A stretch of DNA of 64,000 nucleotides, taken from NCBI RefSeq assembly GCF_019977755.1, contig NZ_AP025144.1, forward strand, positions 2,666,001-2,730,000, read 5' to 3'. Shown in pieces: positions 36,384-46,374 of the stretch (position 1 is its first letter; every line of letters starts with the position of its first letter). A model generated the notes under the pieces. That model was not told the origin of the DNA. It ran no database searches and was given only the letters and a program-made list of their open reading frames with translations. Source of the DNA: Vibrio penaeicida (lineage in GTDB: Bacteria; Pseudomonadota; Gammaproteobacteria; Enterobacterales; Vibrionaceae). A program made the position numbers and the translations under genes.

Positions 36384-36955
36384 GTATATATCAGATAAGA
36401 AACATCAATCGTCACTTCAAAGTTCTCGAACATGACCCTTTTCAACGGGCCATCGATGCGGGTGACGATGCTCTATTGGATAGGCTCTACAGTGAACCCA
36501 TAGCCTCAAAAGGGTTGTCCGATGTTTGGGTAGAAGAGAGTGTCAAATTCACAGCTCACGACAATACGTCTATAAAAATTCCAGATATATCTGTTTGGGG
36601 TTCTTTCCTAGTACTAACGCAACGAGCGGTAGAAGTGTTAAAGCCATATATCGGCTCTGATGGCGAGCTCTTACCTATCGTGATTGATGATGAAAAGTTT
36701 CAGGCTTTCAATGTCATGAGTTTTGGTGAGGAAGACAAAGCCAGTACGAAGCACGAATACATCGATGGGTATCCAGCTGGCTTGGAATCTCTCAACTTCA
36801 TCGAGTCTAGTGTTACTGATAAGCACGTTTTCAAGTCTTTAATGCAAGGGGGTAACTTGTTGTATTGCGATGAGAAGCTAAAGGCGTTATGTAATAAGAA
36901 TGATTTACGCGGTGTGTATTTCGACTTGGATCTATTGGATGTTTTCGATTACTAA
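36380..36955 (+). CDS. Probable immunity protein (Imm11/DUF1629-like)
   Basis: A 191-residue protein beginning MSIYQIRNINRHFKVLEHD, with its ATG overlapping the toxin stop (ATGA). A TTG 15 nt upstream is less likely. The layout, VWGSFLVLTQRAVEVLKPYIGSDGELLPI in the middle and NLLYCDEKLKALCNKNDLRGVYFDLD near the end, resembles the imm11 family that neutralises AHH-type toxins. It is intact although the toxin is broken, so it may protect against the same toxin from neighbours. Confidence 0.65.
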   Translation: MSIYQIRNINRHFKVLEHDPFQRAIDAGDDALLDRLYSEPIASKGLSDVWVEESVKFTAHDNTSIKIPDISVWGSFLVLTQRAVEVLKPYIGSDGELLPIVIDDEKFQAFNVMSFGEEDKASTKHEYIDGYPAGLESLNFIESSVTDKHVFKSLMQGGNLLYCDEKLKALCNKNDLRGVYFDLDLLDVFDY

Positions 36956-37158
36956 GTAGCGGCTTCATCTTCCACATTTACTCCTCACCAAGGCTGTTTT
37001 CGCCCGCCAGCCTCAGAGTGCCTTCTCGCAATACCCGATTTCTTGATTCATCCGTCGCTTGAGAAATATTTGAGCCTTTTTTCTCATTTCTAGTAGATTT
37101 TATGTTTACCCGGTGATAGTATCCTGCCCCGTTGAAAGATGTGGTGTACCCGTCTTGT

Positions 37159-37234
37159 TCCCCCTTAGTTCAGTTGGTAGAACGGCGGACTGTTAATCCG
37201 TATGTCGCAGGTTCGAGTCCCGCAGGGGGAGCCA
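37159..37234 (+). tRNA. tRNA-Asn(GTT)
   Basis: A 76-nt tRNA with anticodon GTT in GACTGTTAATC, D-loop TTCAGTTGGTAGA, T-loop GGTTCGAGTCC, acceptor TCCCCCT/AGGGGGA and encoded CCA. Confidence 0.97.
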
Positions 37235-37437
37235 AAATTCTAAAAGCCATGTCGAAAGACGTGGCTTTTTTCGTTGTTAGCGACTGGTTTGTTCCAAACC
37301 AATGTCTCAGAGCTCGCCGCCCACGTTGAGTCCCGACAAAGGGAGCCAAACTTCCAAAAGCCATGTCGAAAAGAGTGGCTTTTTCCGTTTATAGCGACTG
37401 GTTTGTTCCAAACCAATGTCTCAGAGCTCGTTGATTG
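37230..37437 (+). repeat. Duplicated tRNA-Asn tail with terminator (tRNA remnant)
   Basis: GAGCCAAA-TTC-AAAAGCCATGTCGAAA and the following GCGACTGGTTTGTTCCAAAC plus CAATGTCTCAGAGCTCG occur twice, about 114 bp apart. The second copy is preceded by GTTGAGTCCCGACAAAGGGAGCCA, a decayed T-arm and acceptor end. This is the trace of a second tandem tRNA-Asn that has been largely deleted. Confidence 0.75.
37242..37269 (+). terminator. Terminator after tRNA-Asn
   Basis: A 12-bp stem (AAAAGCCATGTC / GACGTGGCTTTT, one G-T pair) with a GAAA tetraloop and following T residues, 8 nt after the tRNA. A second similar hairpin (AAAAGCCATGTC...GAGTGGCTTTTT) lies at about 37356-37384. Confidence 0.88.
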
Positions 37438-37780
37438 GCGACAGGTGTATTTCAAACCCAAGCTAAAAGATATGATCCCCTCGCTCTGGTCAATTAAAAA
37501 CACTCTAAGCTTATGTTTCGTAAGAGTACTTGTTCAACACTCCACTCACGTTCAAATTTCGACCAACAGAAACTGACCTGCTACGCTTTTATCGTCGCCA
37601 CACGCAACCTAAATGATATTAATTCTCAACAACTTGGCGTTTTTCAAATTTAGAATCATAATTCTATAATTAACTGACTAATAAACAGTCAAATACCAAA
37701 AAACCTTGCTCTATCTCGGTTGTTAAATACGTAACAAAGCAGGATAATATTAAGATCTGATTTATTTTTATTGAGATGCC
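37438..37780. other. Intergenic region upstream of rnfA
   Basis: About 340 AT-rich bases with no gene seen. It should carry the promoter of the rnf operon. The ribosome site before rnfA is weak (TTGAGATGCC). Confidence 0.4.
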
Positions 37781-38362
37781 ATGACAGAGTATCTGTTGCT
37801 GCTTGTTGGCACCGTTTTGGTCAACAACTTCGTTCTTGTAAAATTTTTAGGCTTATGCCCCTTCATGGGTGTTTCAAAAAAACTTGAAACAGCTATAGGC
37901 ATGGGCTTGGCTACGACATTTGTGCTTACTTTGGCATCGGTGAGCGCATACCTCGTTGAAACCTACATCTTAACGCCGCTAGGTATTCAATATCTCCGCA
38001 CCATGAGTTTTATTCTGGTTATCGCTGTTGTTGTGCAGTTTACCGAAATGGTGGTGCACAAAACCAGCCCGACTCTTTACCGCCTACTTGGTATTTTTCT
38101 GCCATTGATTACCACAAACTGTGCCGTTCTAGGTGTAGCGTTACTCAACATTAATGAGAATCACAATTTCATTGAATCCATCGTTTATGGCTTTGGCGCT
38201 GCTGCTGGCTTCTCCATCGTTTTGATTTTGTTTGCTTCTATGCGTGAACGTATTGCCGCAGCTAACGTACCAATGCCATTTCGCGGTGCATCTATAGCAA
38301 TGATTACCGCCGGGTTAATGTCACTCGCATTCATGGGCTTTACAGGGCTGGTGAAACTGTAA
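37781..38362 (+). CDS. rsxA: Rnf/Rsx complex membrane subunit RnfA
   Basis: A 193-residue protein with six spans, beginning [42 protein letters not shown]. The conserved Cys in FLGLCPFMG and in TTNCAVLG are thought to hold an intramembrane iron-sulfur cluster with RnfE. The complex transfers electrons between NADH and ferredoxin coupled to ion flow and also keeps SoxR reduced. It is first of rnfABCDGE; its stop overlaps the rnfB start (TAATG). Confidence 0.95.
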   Translation: MTEYLLLLVGTVLVNNFVLVKFLGLCPFMGVSKKLETAIGMGLATTFVLTLASVSAYLVETYILTPLGIQYLRTMSFILVIAVVVQFTEMVVHKTSPTLYRLLGIFLPLITTNCAVLGVALLNINENHNFIESIVYGFGAAAGFSIVLILFASMRERIAAANVPMPFRGASIAMITAGLMSLAFMGFTGLVKL

Positions 38363-38940
38363 TGAGTGGAATTCTAATTGCTATCATTGCACTTGCAGCC
38401 CTAGCGGCTATCTTTGGTGCGATCCTTGGTTTTGCTTCAATAAAGTTCAAAGTTCAAGCTGATCCGATTGTGGATCAAATCGATGAAATTTTACCTCAGA
38501 CTCAATGTGGTCAGTGTGGTTACCCTGGTTGCCGCCCTTATGCTGAAGCCATTGCAGATGGTGACTCCATCACTAAATGCCCTCCAGGTGGGCAGGCTGC
38601 TATCGAAAAGCTGGCCGATTTAATGGGGGTTGAAGCGGGAGAACCGGAACACGACCCAGAAAAAAGCATCAAAAAGGTCGCTTACATACACGAAGATATG
38701 TGTATAGGCTGCACAAAATGTATCCAAGCTTGCCCAGTAGATGCCATTGTAGGAGGCAACAAAGCGCTGCACACCGTTATTAAAGACGAATGTACTGGCT
38801 GTGATCTCTGTGTTGCACCGTGCCCGACGGATTGCATCGAAATGATTCCAATTGCGCAAACAACAGATACATGGAAGTGGCAATTAAACACAATACCGGT
38901 GGTTAACGTCACCGATTCTCAACCTCAAAAATTACAATAA
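38362..38940 (+). CDS. rsxB: Rnf/Rsx complex iron-sulfur subunit RnfB
   Basis: A 192-residue protein with one N-terminal membrane helix, then the 4Fe-4S motif CGQCGYPGC, and two ferredoxin motifs ([16 protein letters not shown] and [16 protein letters not shown]). It connects the ferredoxin side to the membrane complex. Confidence 0.96.
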   Translation: MSGILIAIIALAALAAIFGAILGFASIKFKVQADPIVDQIDEILPQTQCGQCGYPGCRPYAEAIADGDSITKCPPGGQAAIEKLADLMGVEAGEPEHDPEKSIKKVAYIHEDMCIGCTKCIQACPVDAIVGGNKALHTVIKDECTGCDLCVAPCPTDCIEMIPIAQTTDTWKWQLNTIPVVNVTDSQPQKLQ

Positions 38941-38946
38941 GAAGGA

Positions 38947-41772
38947 TTGGGCATGTTGTCACTCATTGAGAAAATTCGTTCTGGTTACCTCTGGGATTTT
39001 CCCGGTGGTATTCACCCACCAGAAAATAAGCGCCAATCTAACCAGTCAGAAATGCAGGTATTACCTCTTCCGCAAGAGCTGGTTATTCCTGTAAAACAGC
39101 ACATTGGGAAACCCGGTGATCTCGCGGTATCAATAGGTGATCACGTAACCAAAGGTCAGCCGCTGACTCGCTGTTCATTAAGCTTCATGCTTCCAATTCA
39201 TGCCCCGACATCTGGAACCATTACCGCAATAGAGCCCAGAACGACAGCTCACCCGTCTGGTCTGACAGAATTGTCCGTCGTTATTGAACCCGACGGAAAA
39301 GATGAGTGGGGGAAAAAGAACCCCATTGCGAATTACCAGCAAGAAACATCAGACGACTTAATTGAAGCTATTCGTCAGGCAGGCGTGTCTGGAATGGGAG
39401 GAGCCGGTTTCCCAACGGCAAAAAAAATCCAATCGGGATTGGCTAAAACAAAAATATTCATCGTCAACGCTGCTGAGTGCGAACCGTACATAACCGCTGA
39501 TGATCGAATAATGCAAGAACATGCAGAAGAGATCATCAAAGGCATAGAAATTGTTGAGCACATACTTAAACCAGAGCTCACCATTATCGGTATCGAAGAC
39601 AATAAACCAGAAGCCATCAAAGCACTGCAAGCTGCTGCTACGGCAAAAGATCTGGTTATTCGAGTCATCCCGACGAAGTATCCTTCTGGTGGCGAAAAGC
39701 AACTCATCAAAATACTGACCGATATGGAAGTACCAGCAAATGGTATTCCAGCGGACATAGGCATATTGGTACAAAATGTGGGTTCAATGCATGCCATCAA
39801 GCGTGCAATCATTGACGGCGAGCCTCTTATCCAGCGCGTAGTGACTCTGACAGGTAAAACCTTCAAACAACCCCGTAATGTTTGGGCTTTGATCGGGTCA
39901 CCTGTTTCACACCTGCTGGAACACGCAGATTATAAAGCCGATAAAAAAGCGCCTCGCCTTATTATGGGTGGACCAATGATGGGGTTTGCTCTTCCGCATG
40001 CTAACGTCCCCATCACAAAAACAGCTAACTGTATTCTTGCGCCCGCGCGTCGGGAACTGCCTGTTGAGCGTTACGAGATGGAATGCATCCGCTGTGGCGA
40101 ATGTGCAGACGTATGCCCGGCGTCTTTACTTCCTCAACAACTTCAATGGTATGCAAAGGATCAAGATTACGATAAGTGCGAAGAACTCAATCTAAAAGAT
40201 TGTATCGAATGTGGAGCTTGTGCATTTGTCTGTCCAAGTGAAATCCCCTTAGTCCACTACTACCGTGAAGCGAAAGCGGAAATTCGTACCCGTAAAGAAG
40301 AAGCCATCGCTGCTGAGCGAGCTAAAAAACGCTTTGAAGAAAAGAACGCTCGAATGGAGCGCGATAAGCTTGCTCGTGAAAATAAATTCAAGAAAGCCGC
40401 AGAAGCGCGCCGTAAAGATTTGAAGACCGGTGACGGTGAAGATGCCGTTGCGGCAGCCATTGCTAGAGTTAAATCTCAGAAAGCACAAACAGCAGCAACA
40501 GATGAAGTTAAACCGGCTGTTGCAGCAGCCATTGCTCGCGCAAAAGCCAAACAAGCTGAGGCAATGAAATCTGGACAATCTGAACCAGATAATAGCGAGA
40601 TGGCAAAACTCAGAGAAGAGCGCAAGCGTCAAGCGAGAGAACGTAAAGCCTTAAAAGCAAACGAAACGACTGATTCAGATTCGAAAGATAAGCAAGACAC
40701 AAGTAAAAAAGATGCCGTCGCTGCAGCTATTGCCCGTGCAAAGGCAAAAAAATCAACTCAACCAGAACAAGCGGAAACTGCAGGAAACGAGAAGAAAGAT
40801 GCGGTAGCCGCTGCTATTGCAAGAGCGAAAGCGCGCAAGGAACAGCAATCTGAATCGAAAGGGGCTGAAACCTTGGATTCAATCGAATCTCCGGCTAAAG
40901 CAACTCCTGAAGACGATCCGAAAAAAGCCGCAGTTGCTGCAGCCATTGCAAGGGCAAAAGCACGCAAAACGAAACAAGTTCAACCAACTGAAAGTGATGA
41001 CTCGAGCTCAAACGAGCCATCAGCGGAAACGTTTGTTGAGGAAGACCCGAAAAAAGCCGCGGTAGCCGCTGCCATTGCAAGGGCAAAAGCACGCAAAACG
41101 AAACAAGTTCAAACAGAAAATGATGATTTGAAATCGGATGAGCCACCAGCGGAAACACCTGTTGAAGAGGACCCGAAAAAAGCCGCGGTAGCCGCTGCCA
41201 TTGCAAGGGCAAAAGCGCGTAAGGCGAAGCAAGCTCAAACAGAAAATGATGATTTGAATTCGGATGAGCCACCAGCGGAAACACCTGTTGAAGAGGACCC
41301 GAAAAAAGCCGCGGTAGCCGCAGCCATTGCAAGAGCGAAAGCGCGTAAGGCGAAACAAGCTCAAACAGAAAAAGATGATTTGAAATCGGATGAGCCACCA
41401 GCGGAAACATCTGTTGAAGAAGACCCGAAAAAAGCCGCGGTAGCCGCAGCCATTGCAAGGGCGAAAGCGCGTAAGGCGAAACAAGCGCAAGCAGCTGAAA
41501 GTGACGACTCGAATTCAAACGAGCCAGCAGTGGAACCACCTGTTGAGGATGACCCGAAAAAAGCCGCGATAGCCGCTGCCATTGCAAGAGCGAAAGCGCG
41601 TAAGGCGAAACAAGCTCAAACAGAAAATGATGATTTGAATTCGGATGAGCCACCAGCGGAAACACCTGTTGAGGAAGACCCGAAAAAAGCCGCGGTAGCC
41701 GCAGCCATTGCAAGGGCGAAAGCTCGAAAAGCCGAACAACAGAAACGTAATCAATCTGAGGAAAACGACTAG
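38947..41772 (+). CDS. rsxC: Rnf/Rsx complex subunit RnfC with expanded C-terminal repeats
   Basis: A 941-residue NADH- and FMN-binding peripheral subunit. The core (1-440) has [42 protein letters not shown] and two 4Fe-4S motifs ([17 protein letters not shown] and [16 protein letters not shown]). The remaining about 500 residues are Ala/Lys/Glu-rich, with eleven copies of an [12 protein letters not shown] motif. Six of these form exact-looking tandem units of 126 or 129 bp (from about 40918 to 41700). Long repeat tails are known in gamma-proteobacterial RnfC, but this one is large. It joins RnfD with a 1-nt overlap. Confidence 0.95.
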   Translation: MGMLSLIEKIRSGYLWDFPGGIHPPENKRQSNQSEMQVLPLPQELVIPVKQHIGKPGDLAVSIGDHVTKGQPLTRCSLSFMLPIHAPTSGTITAIEPRTTAHPSGLTELSVVIEPDGKDEWGKKNPIANYQQETSDDLIEAIRQAGVSGMGGAGFPTAKKIQSGLAKTKIFIVNAAECEPYITADDRIMQEHAEEIIKGIEIVEHILKPELTIIGIEDNKPEAIKALQAAATAKDLVIRVIPTKYPSGGEKQLIKILTDMEVPANGIPADIGILVQNVGSMHAIKRAIIDGEPLIQRVVTLTGKTFKQPRNVWALIGSPVSHLLEHADYKADKKAPRLIMGGPMMGFALPHANVPITKTANCILAPARRELPVERYEMECIRCGECADVCPASLLPQQLQWYAKDQDYDKCEELNLKDCIECGACAFVCPSEIPLVHYYREAKAEIRTRKEEAIAAERAKKRFEEKNARMERDKLARENKFKKAAEARRKDLKTGDGEDAVAAAIARVKSQKAQTAATDEVKPAVAAAIARAKAKQAEAMKSGQSEPDNSEMAKLREERKRQARERKALKANETTDSDSKDKQDTSKKDAVAAAIARAKAKKSTQPEQAETAGNEKKDAVAAAIARAKARKEQQSESKGAETLDSIESPAKATPEDDPKKAAVAAAIARAKARKTKQVQPTESDDSSSNEPSAETFVEEDPKKAAVAAAIARAKARKTKQVQTENDDLKSDEPPAETPVEEDPKKAAVAAAIARAKARKAKQAQTENDDLNSDEPPAETPVEEDPKKAAVAAAIARAKARKAKQAQTEKDDLKSDEPPAETSVEEDPKKAAVAAAIARAKARKAKQAQAAESDDSNSNEPAVEPPVEDDPKKAAIAAAIARAKARKAKQAQTENDDLNSDEPPAETPVEEDPKKAAVAAAIARAKARKAEQQKRNQSEEND
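40918..41720 (+). repeat. Tandem 126/129-bp coding repeats in rnfC
   Basis: Units start at 40927, 41056, 41182, 41308, 41434, 41563 and 41689 (spacings 129, 126, 126, 126, 129, 126). Each encodes [18 protein letters not shown] followed by a variable acidic linker with DEPPAET. The lengths are multiples of three, so copy number can change without breaking the frame. Confidence 0.9.
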
Positions 41773-42824
41773 TGGCATTTTTTATTGCTAGCTCTCCACA
41801 CGCACGTAATCGACGCAGCACACCCGATCTAATGAGGTGGGTGGCTTTGTGTGCGCTACCAGGACTTGTCGCTCAAATATACTTCTTCGGTTGGGGTACG
41901 CTCATTCAACTTGTGTTTGCCATTGGTTTAGCGATAGGTTTCGAAGCAATCGTGATGGTAGTGAGAAAGCGTAACCCAGTTTCAGCACTTCGTGATTACA
42001 GCGCAGTCGTTACAGCTTGGTTATTAGCCGTTGCCATCCCTCCTCTATCCCCTTGGTGGATGCTCGTTATCGGTATTTTCTTTGCCATTGTGATTGCAAA
42101 ACATTTATACGGTGGCTTAGGGCAGAATATTTTTAATCCCGCGATGGTTGCCTACGTTGTACTGCTGATTTCTTTTCCCGTCCAAATGACAAGCTGGCTA
42201 TCGCCTTTAAGTATCAGCCCATTTCAGGTCGACTTCTCTGATGCTTTGTCACTCATCTTTACTGGTTTCAACCATGATGGCTTCTCTCTTCAGCAGGTAA
42301 GAACTGGCATCGATGGAATTACAATGGCAACGCCGTTAGACACCATTAAAACATCATTGCAATCAGGTCTTACACTAGGCGAAATCACCCAAAAGCCTCA
42401 GTTTTCAGGCATTGCCGGAGCTGGATGGGAATGGGTGAACCTTGCTTATCTTGCGGGCGGACTCGCATTAATAAAGTTGCGAATAATTCAATGGTATATC
42501 CCTGCTGCGTTCTTAGGGTCATTGGCTGTCATGTCGCTTATTTTTACTCTTCTACTCCCAGGAGAAACCGCCCCTGTTACTATGCAGTTGTTATCTGGCG
42601 CAACGATGTTGGGCGCATTTTTCATCGCAACAGATCCGGTATCTGCGTCAACGACTGTTCGAGGTAGATTGCTGTTTGGAGCATTAATTGGTGCTTTAGT
42701 CTTTATTATTCGAGCGTGGGGAGGTTTCCCTGATGGTGTAGCGTTTGCCGTATTACTCGCCAATATGTGTGTGCCTCTCATCGATTACTATACTAAGCCA
42801 CGAACTTACGGGCATAAGGGGTAA
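41772..42824 (+). CDS. rsxD: Rnf/Rsx complex membrane subunit RnfD
   Basis: A 350-residue multi-span protein with a GTG start that overlaps the rnfC stop by one base. It has AHGLGQN-type loop [15 protein letters not shown] and the covalent-FMN site in [13 protein letters not shown] (Thr), then [21 protein letters not shown]. It works in the ion-translocating core with RnfG. Confidence 0.95.
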   Translation: MAFFIASSPHARNRRSTPDLMRWVALCALPGLVAQIYFFGWGTLIQLVFAIGLAIGFEAIVMVVRKRNPVSALRDYSAVVTAWLLAVAIPPLSPWWMLVIGIFFAIVIAKHLYGGLGQNIFNPAMVAYVVLLISFPVQMTSWLSPLSISPFQVDFSDALSLIFTGFNHDGFSLQQVRTGIDGITMATPLDTIKTSLQSGLTLGEITQKPQFSGIAGAGWEWVNLAYLAGGLALIKLRIIQWYIPAAFLGSLAVMSLIFTLLLPGETAPVTMQLLSGATMLGAFFIATDPVSASTTVRGRLLFGALIGALVFIIRAWGGFPDGVAFAVLLANMCVPLIDYYTKPRTYGHKG

Positions 42825-42826
42825 AC

Positions 42827-43456
42827 ATGCTGAACGCAATTAAAAAGAATGGCGCTGTTCTTGCCATGTTTGCCTGTGCTTCTACAGGATTGGTTGCCAT
42901 CACTAACGCCTTAACCAAATCGACTATTCAAGAACAAGAACAAGCACAACTGATGTCGGTTCTCAACGAAGTTGTACCATCAAACATGCACGACAATCAG
43001 CTCTTTTCTGCTTGTATGATCATTGAGTCTCCAGCGCTTGGTCCTGATCCTGTCCATGCTTATGTTGCCTCCAAGCAAGGCGATGTCTCAGCGTATGCTA
43101 TAGAAGCGATTGCACCCGACGGCTACAATGGAAAAATCAAACTGATTGTAGGTATTTCCTCTACCGGTGAAATTTTGGGTACGCGTATTCTTTCTCATAA
43201 AGAGACTCCTGGATTAGGTGACAAAATTGACCTTCGGATATCGGATTGGATCCTCTCCTTTAATGGCAAATCCGTTACTGACCCAGAAGATGCAGCTTGG
43301 GGAGTCAGAAAAGACGGTGGGCAATTTGACCAATTCACAGGCGCTACGATTACACCTAGAGCTGTAGTAAAAGCGGTGAAAAAAGCGGTTTGGTATGCAA
43401 CCCAGAACCAACAAAAAATTAGTTCGATGCCATTCAACTGTGGGAGCGATTCATGA
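42827..43456 (+). CDS. rsxG: Rnf/Rsx complex flavoprotein subunit RnfG
   Basis: A 209-residue protein with one N-terminal membrane anchor and a periplasmic FMN-binding domain. The flavinylation motif is [19 protein letters not shown] (Thr of TGAT). Another conserved part is [10 protein letters not shown]. It lies 2 nt after rnfD and overlaps rnfE by 4 nt. Confidence 0.95.
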   Translation: MLNAIKKNGAVLAMFACASTGLVAITNALTKSTIQEQEQAQLMSVLNEVVPSNMHDNQLFSACMIIESPALGPDPVHAYVASKQGDVSAYAIEAIAPDGYNGKIKLIVGISSTGEILGTRILSHKETPGLGDKIDLRISDWILSFNGKSVTDPEDAAWGVRKDGGQFDQFTGATITPRAVVKAVKKAVWYATQNQQKISSMPFNCGSDS

Positions 43457-44145
43457 CAGATCACAAAACTCTGATAAAGAATGGGATCTGGGAAAATAAC
43501 CCAGCATTAGTTCAGCTTCTTGGCTTATGCCCATTGCTTGCGGTTTCATCTACTGTGACCAACGCATTAGGGCTTGGGCTAGCAACTTTGCTTGTTCAGG
43601 TTGGCTCAAATGTCGTGGTATCCCTAGTGAGAGACTACGTACCTAAAGAAGTGCGCATACCGGTTTTCGTTATGATTATCGCGTCGCTCGTTACCTGTGT
43701 TCAGCTACTAATGAACGCTTATGCCTATGGACTTTACCTCTCACTTGGTATTTTTATTCCCCTCATCGTAACCAACTGCATCATCATTGGTCGTGCAGAA
43801 GCGTTTGCCTCTAAAAACCCTGTTTTACCTTCCGCGTTAGATGGGTTTTGGATGGGAATGGGAATGATGCTTGTGCTAGTGGTGCTTGGTGCGATGCGTG
43901 AAGTTATAGGCAACGGTACTCTATTTGACGGTGCGGATATTTTGCTTGGGTCATGGGCGACTGTTTTGCGTATAGAAGTGTTCCAATTTGATAACAGTTT
44001 CTTACTGGCACTTCTTCCACCCGGTGCATTCATTGGTGTAGGGTTTTTGATTGCAGCCAAGAACCTAATAGACAAACAACTAGAGTCGCGCCAACCAAAA
44101 GAAGAAAAGCCAGAAATTGAGCGAGCGCGAGTGACTAATGCATAA
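43453..44145 (+). CDS. rsxE: Rnf/Rsx complex membrane subunit RnfE
   Basis: A 230-residue six-span protein homologous to RnfA, with [24 protein letters not shown] and [18 protein letters not shown] holding the conserved Cys pair. The cytoplasmic C-terminus is rich in Lys/Glu. It is the last rnf gene; nth follows after 98 bp. Confidence 0.95.
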   Translation: MTDHKTLIKNGIWENNPALVQLLGLCPLLAVSSTVTNALGLGLATLLVQVGSNVVVSLVRDYVPKEVRIPVFVMIIASLVTCVQLLMNAYAYGLYLSLGIFIPLIVTNCIIIGRAEAFASKNPVLPSALDGFWMGMGMMLVLVVLGAMREVIGNGTLFDGADILLGSWATVLRIEVFQFDNSFLLALLPPGAFIGVGFLIAAKNLIDKQLESRQPKEEKPEIERARVTNA

Positions 44146-44243
44146 ACGTAAGTGTATATGCGTAACACTAAGCATATGAAAGATATGCGCATAAAGATAA
44201 GCGAACAAGAATACCTAGATAAAAATACTGGAAGCAGCCTTAA

Positions 44244-44924
44244 ATGAATCAACCTATATCAAAAAAAGAGAAAGTAGAGGCTATAGTCAATATTCTTGAT
44301 GACCTCTACCCTGAAGTCCCCATCCCTTTAGATCACAAAGATCCCTATACTCTGCTCGTTGCTGTTTTATTGTCAGCACAATGCACGGATGAACGTGTAA
44401 ACCAAATCACACCTAAGCTCTTTGCTCGTGCTGATAACCCCTATGATATGGTGAAACTGAGCATTGAAGAGATAAAAGAAATCATCAAGCCCTGTGGTTT
44501 GTCCCCTATGAAATCCAAAGGGATATGGCACCTTTCCGATATGATCATCAAGCAACATGGTGGTGAGGTACCTAAGGACTTTGAAGCTTTGGAAGCAATG
44601 CCTAGCGTAGGACATAAAACAGCTTCCGTGGTTATGGCTCAAGCATTCAATGTGCCCGCTTTTCCGGTCGATACACACATACACCGTCTTATGTACCGTT
44701 GGGGATTGTCTAACGGAAAAAGCGTTGAACAAACAGAGAGAGATGGAAAACGTCTTTTCCCAAAAGAGAAATGGAACGATCTACACCTCCAGATTATCTA
44801 CTACGGTCGTGAATACTGCCCTGCAAGAGGGTTCGATTTAGACAAATGTATTATTACAAAACAGTATGGGCGCAAAAGCTTCATCAACGAAGTCTTAAAA
44901 GAGAAGCTTAAGAAGAGTAAGTAA
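44244..44924 (+). CDS. nth: Endonuclease III-like DNA glycosylase lacking the iron-sulfur motif
   Basis: A 226-residue HhH-GPD glycosylase/AP lyase for oxidised pyrimidines. The helix-hairpin-helix MPSVGHKTASVV contains the catalytic Lys125 and the conserved Asp143 lies in PVDTHIHRL. E. coli Nth has cysteines at 187, 194, 197 and 203 that bind a 4Fe-4S cluster. The aligned residues here are Cys192, Leu199, Cys202 and Tyr208, so a cluster cannot form in the normal way. The sequence (YYGREYCPARGFDLDKCIITK) is more like the cluster-less Nth of Bacteroidetes than the usual Vibrio enzyme, yet it occupies the conserved rnf-nth position. A GGAAGC ribosome site precedes it. Confidence 0.85.
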   Translation: MNQPISKKEKVEAIVNILDDLYPEVPIPLDHKDPYTLLVAVLLSAQCTDERVNQITPKLFARADNPYDMVKLSIEEIKEIIKPCGLSPMKSKGIWHLSDMIIKQHGGEVPKDFEALEAMPSVGHKTASVVMAQAFNVPAFPVDTHIHRLMYRWGLSNGKSVEQTERDGKRLFPKEKWNDLHLQIIYYGREYCPARGFDLDKCIITKQYGRKSFINEVLKEKLKKSK

Positions 44925-44951
44925 CTGCTTTTGGAAGATGAAAAGTTAAAG

Positions 44952-44980
44952 AAAAAGGGAGTAGCGATTACTCCCTTTTT
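44952..44980. terminator. Bidirectional terminator between nth and the ABC operon
   Basis: A 12-bp stem AAAAAGGGAGTA / TACTCCCTTTTT with a 5-nt loop, A-rich before and T-rich after on both strands, between two convergent stop codons. Confidence 0.9.
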
Positions 44981-44988
44981 GATGCGGT

Positions 44989-46374
44989 TTAAATTTGGAT
45001 GACTTGATCACAAAGCTTTTTCAACGCGATCTTATCGTGGCTGATTAAGATTAAAGTAAACTTCAGCTCTTCACCTAACTCGACCAGTAGCTTCAACGTA
45101 TTCGCCGCTGTGATTGGGTCCAATCGAGAGGTCGGCTCATCAGCAATCAGTAATTTCGGCTTCATAAGCAATGTTCTAAGAATCGCAAACCGTTGAAGCT
45201 CGCCACCAGACACTTGCGTAATTTTCCTTTCAAGAACACTAGCGTCTAAGTTCAATCTATCCAGTAACCTCTGCACGGTTTTATCGTCAAACTCTACGAG
45301 CTGTTTTAAGTCTCGCAATAGTGAATTTAAGTTTACCGCTCTAGACAATGCGCTTGGAGGATCTTGATATAGCTTGAGTGCTTGCCCTTTTGCAATATTT
45401 TGATGCTGGATTATTTTGCCGTCAGTCGGGGGGATAAGACCAAGCAGTATATCCGCAAGGGTCGATTTTCCCTTTCCGCTGTCACCACTAATTCCAACCA
45501 CAGACTGCTCGTACACATCAAAACTCAAATCAGAAAATAGTGCTTTCCCATTTCTGGTCATTTTCAAAGAATCAGCGGAAATAAGAGGTGCCGAATCAGT
45601 ACGTTTTTCACGATTTACCCAGTTCTTCGGGTGCGCTGCAATCAAGGACTTAGCGTATTCAGACTGAGGAGAGGCGATCACTTTTTCCCCCTCACCTCGT
45701 TCTAACACCACACCTTTACGCATAACAATCACTTCGCCCCGCAAAGATTCGGCGAGTTCAATGTCGTGAGTAATGACAAGTACCGCGCCTTTCTTTTTAT
45801 GCGCTTTTAACTGTTCGCCAATTTGCTTTTGGCGACTGGCATCCAAACCTTTTGTCGGTTCATCTGCTATCAGCAGTTTTCCACCCGCTTGCGTAGCACA
45901 CAAGTACGCGACACGTTGCGCCATGCCGCCAGAAAGCTCACTTGGTAACTTGGTTTCATCGCCAGAAAGTTGTACACGCTTAAATGCGTCTGTAAGTCGA
46001 GCTTGCAAAGCGGAATCTTCAATCGAATTGACCAACTGATCCACCTCTTTAACCTGCTCGCCAGCGTTCATCAAAGGGCTTAACGCAAACCAAGGCTCTT
46101 GCGGCAATACCGAGACTTTTTTACCCCATAAAGCCTCTCGCTCTTTCGTACTTCGTGTCGATTGAGAGCGGTCGAAGAGTGCTATCTCTCCGTTATAAGA
46201 CAACCCTTCAGGGAGGTTGCCTATGATGGCATTGGCTAATAGGCTTTTACCCGACCCTGTTTCGCCAAGGATAATAAGCGCCTCTCCATCCTTGACGTTA
46301 AAAGATACAGGATCAACTAATACGCCTTCAGAACTGGAAATCGACAAGTTCTGAACATCGAGTAAACACGTCAT
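44989..46374 (-). CDS. Fused double ATPase of a peptide/nickel-type ABC importer
   Basis: A 461-residue protein with two complete nucleotide-binding domains in one chain. First half: GETGSGKSLL, LSGGMAQRVAYL and LLIADEPTKGLD. Second half: GDSGKGKSTL, VSGGELQRFAIL and LLIADEPTSRLD. It is equivalent to DppD plus DppF joined, and shorter than usual because the oligo_HPY tails are missing. The ATG overlaps the stop of the permease gene (ATGA). Confidence 0.9.
   Translation of the reverse strand: MTCLLDVQNLSISSSEGVLVDPVSFNVKDGEALIILGETGSGKSLLANAIIGNLPEGLSYNGEIALFDRSQSTRSTKEREALWGKKVSVLPQEPWFALSPLMNAGEQVKEVDQLVNSIEDSALQARLTDAFKRVQLSGDETKLPSELSGGMAQRVAYLCATQAGGKLLIADEPTKGLDASRQKQIGEQLKAHKKKGAVLVITHDIELAESLRGEVIVMRKGVVLERGEGEKVIASPQSEYAKSLIAAHPKNWVNREKRTDSAPLISADSLKMTRNGKALFSDLSFDVYEQSVVGISGDSGKGKSTLADILLGLIPPTDGKIIQHQNIAKGQALKLYQDPPSALSRAVNLNSLLRDLKQLVEFDDKTVQRLLDRLNLDASVLERKITQVSGGELQRFAILRTLLMKPKLLIADEPTSRLDPITAANTLKLLVELGEELKFTLILISHDKIALKKLCDQVIQI

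Noticed and set aside
37170..37576. Overlapping small frames on both strands around tRNA-Asn
   Set aside because: They translate the tRNA and its duplicated tail. The repeated GTQRGRRALRHW-like text comes from the 114-bp duplication.
40895..41821. Reverse-strand reading frames rich in Leu/Phe/Arg over rnfC
   Set aside because: They are shadows of the rnfC tandem repeats in other frames, with no ribosome site and a low-complexity composition imposed by the repeats.
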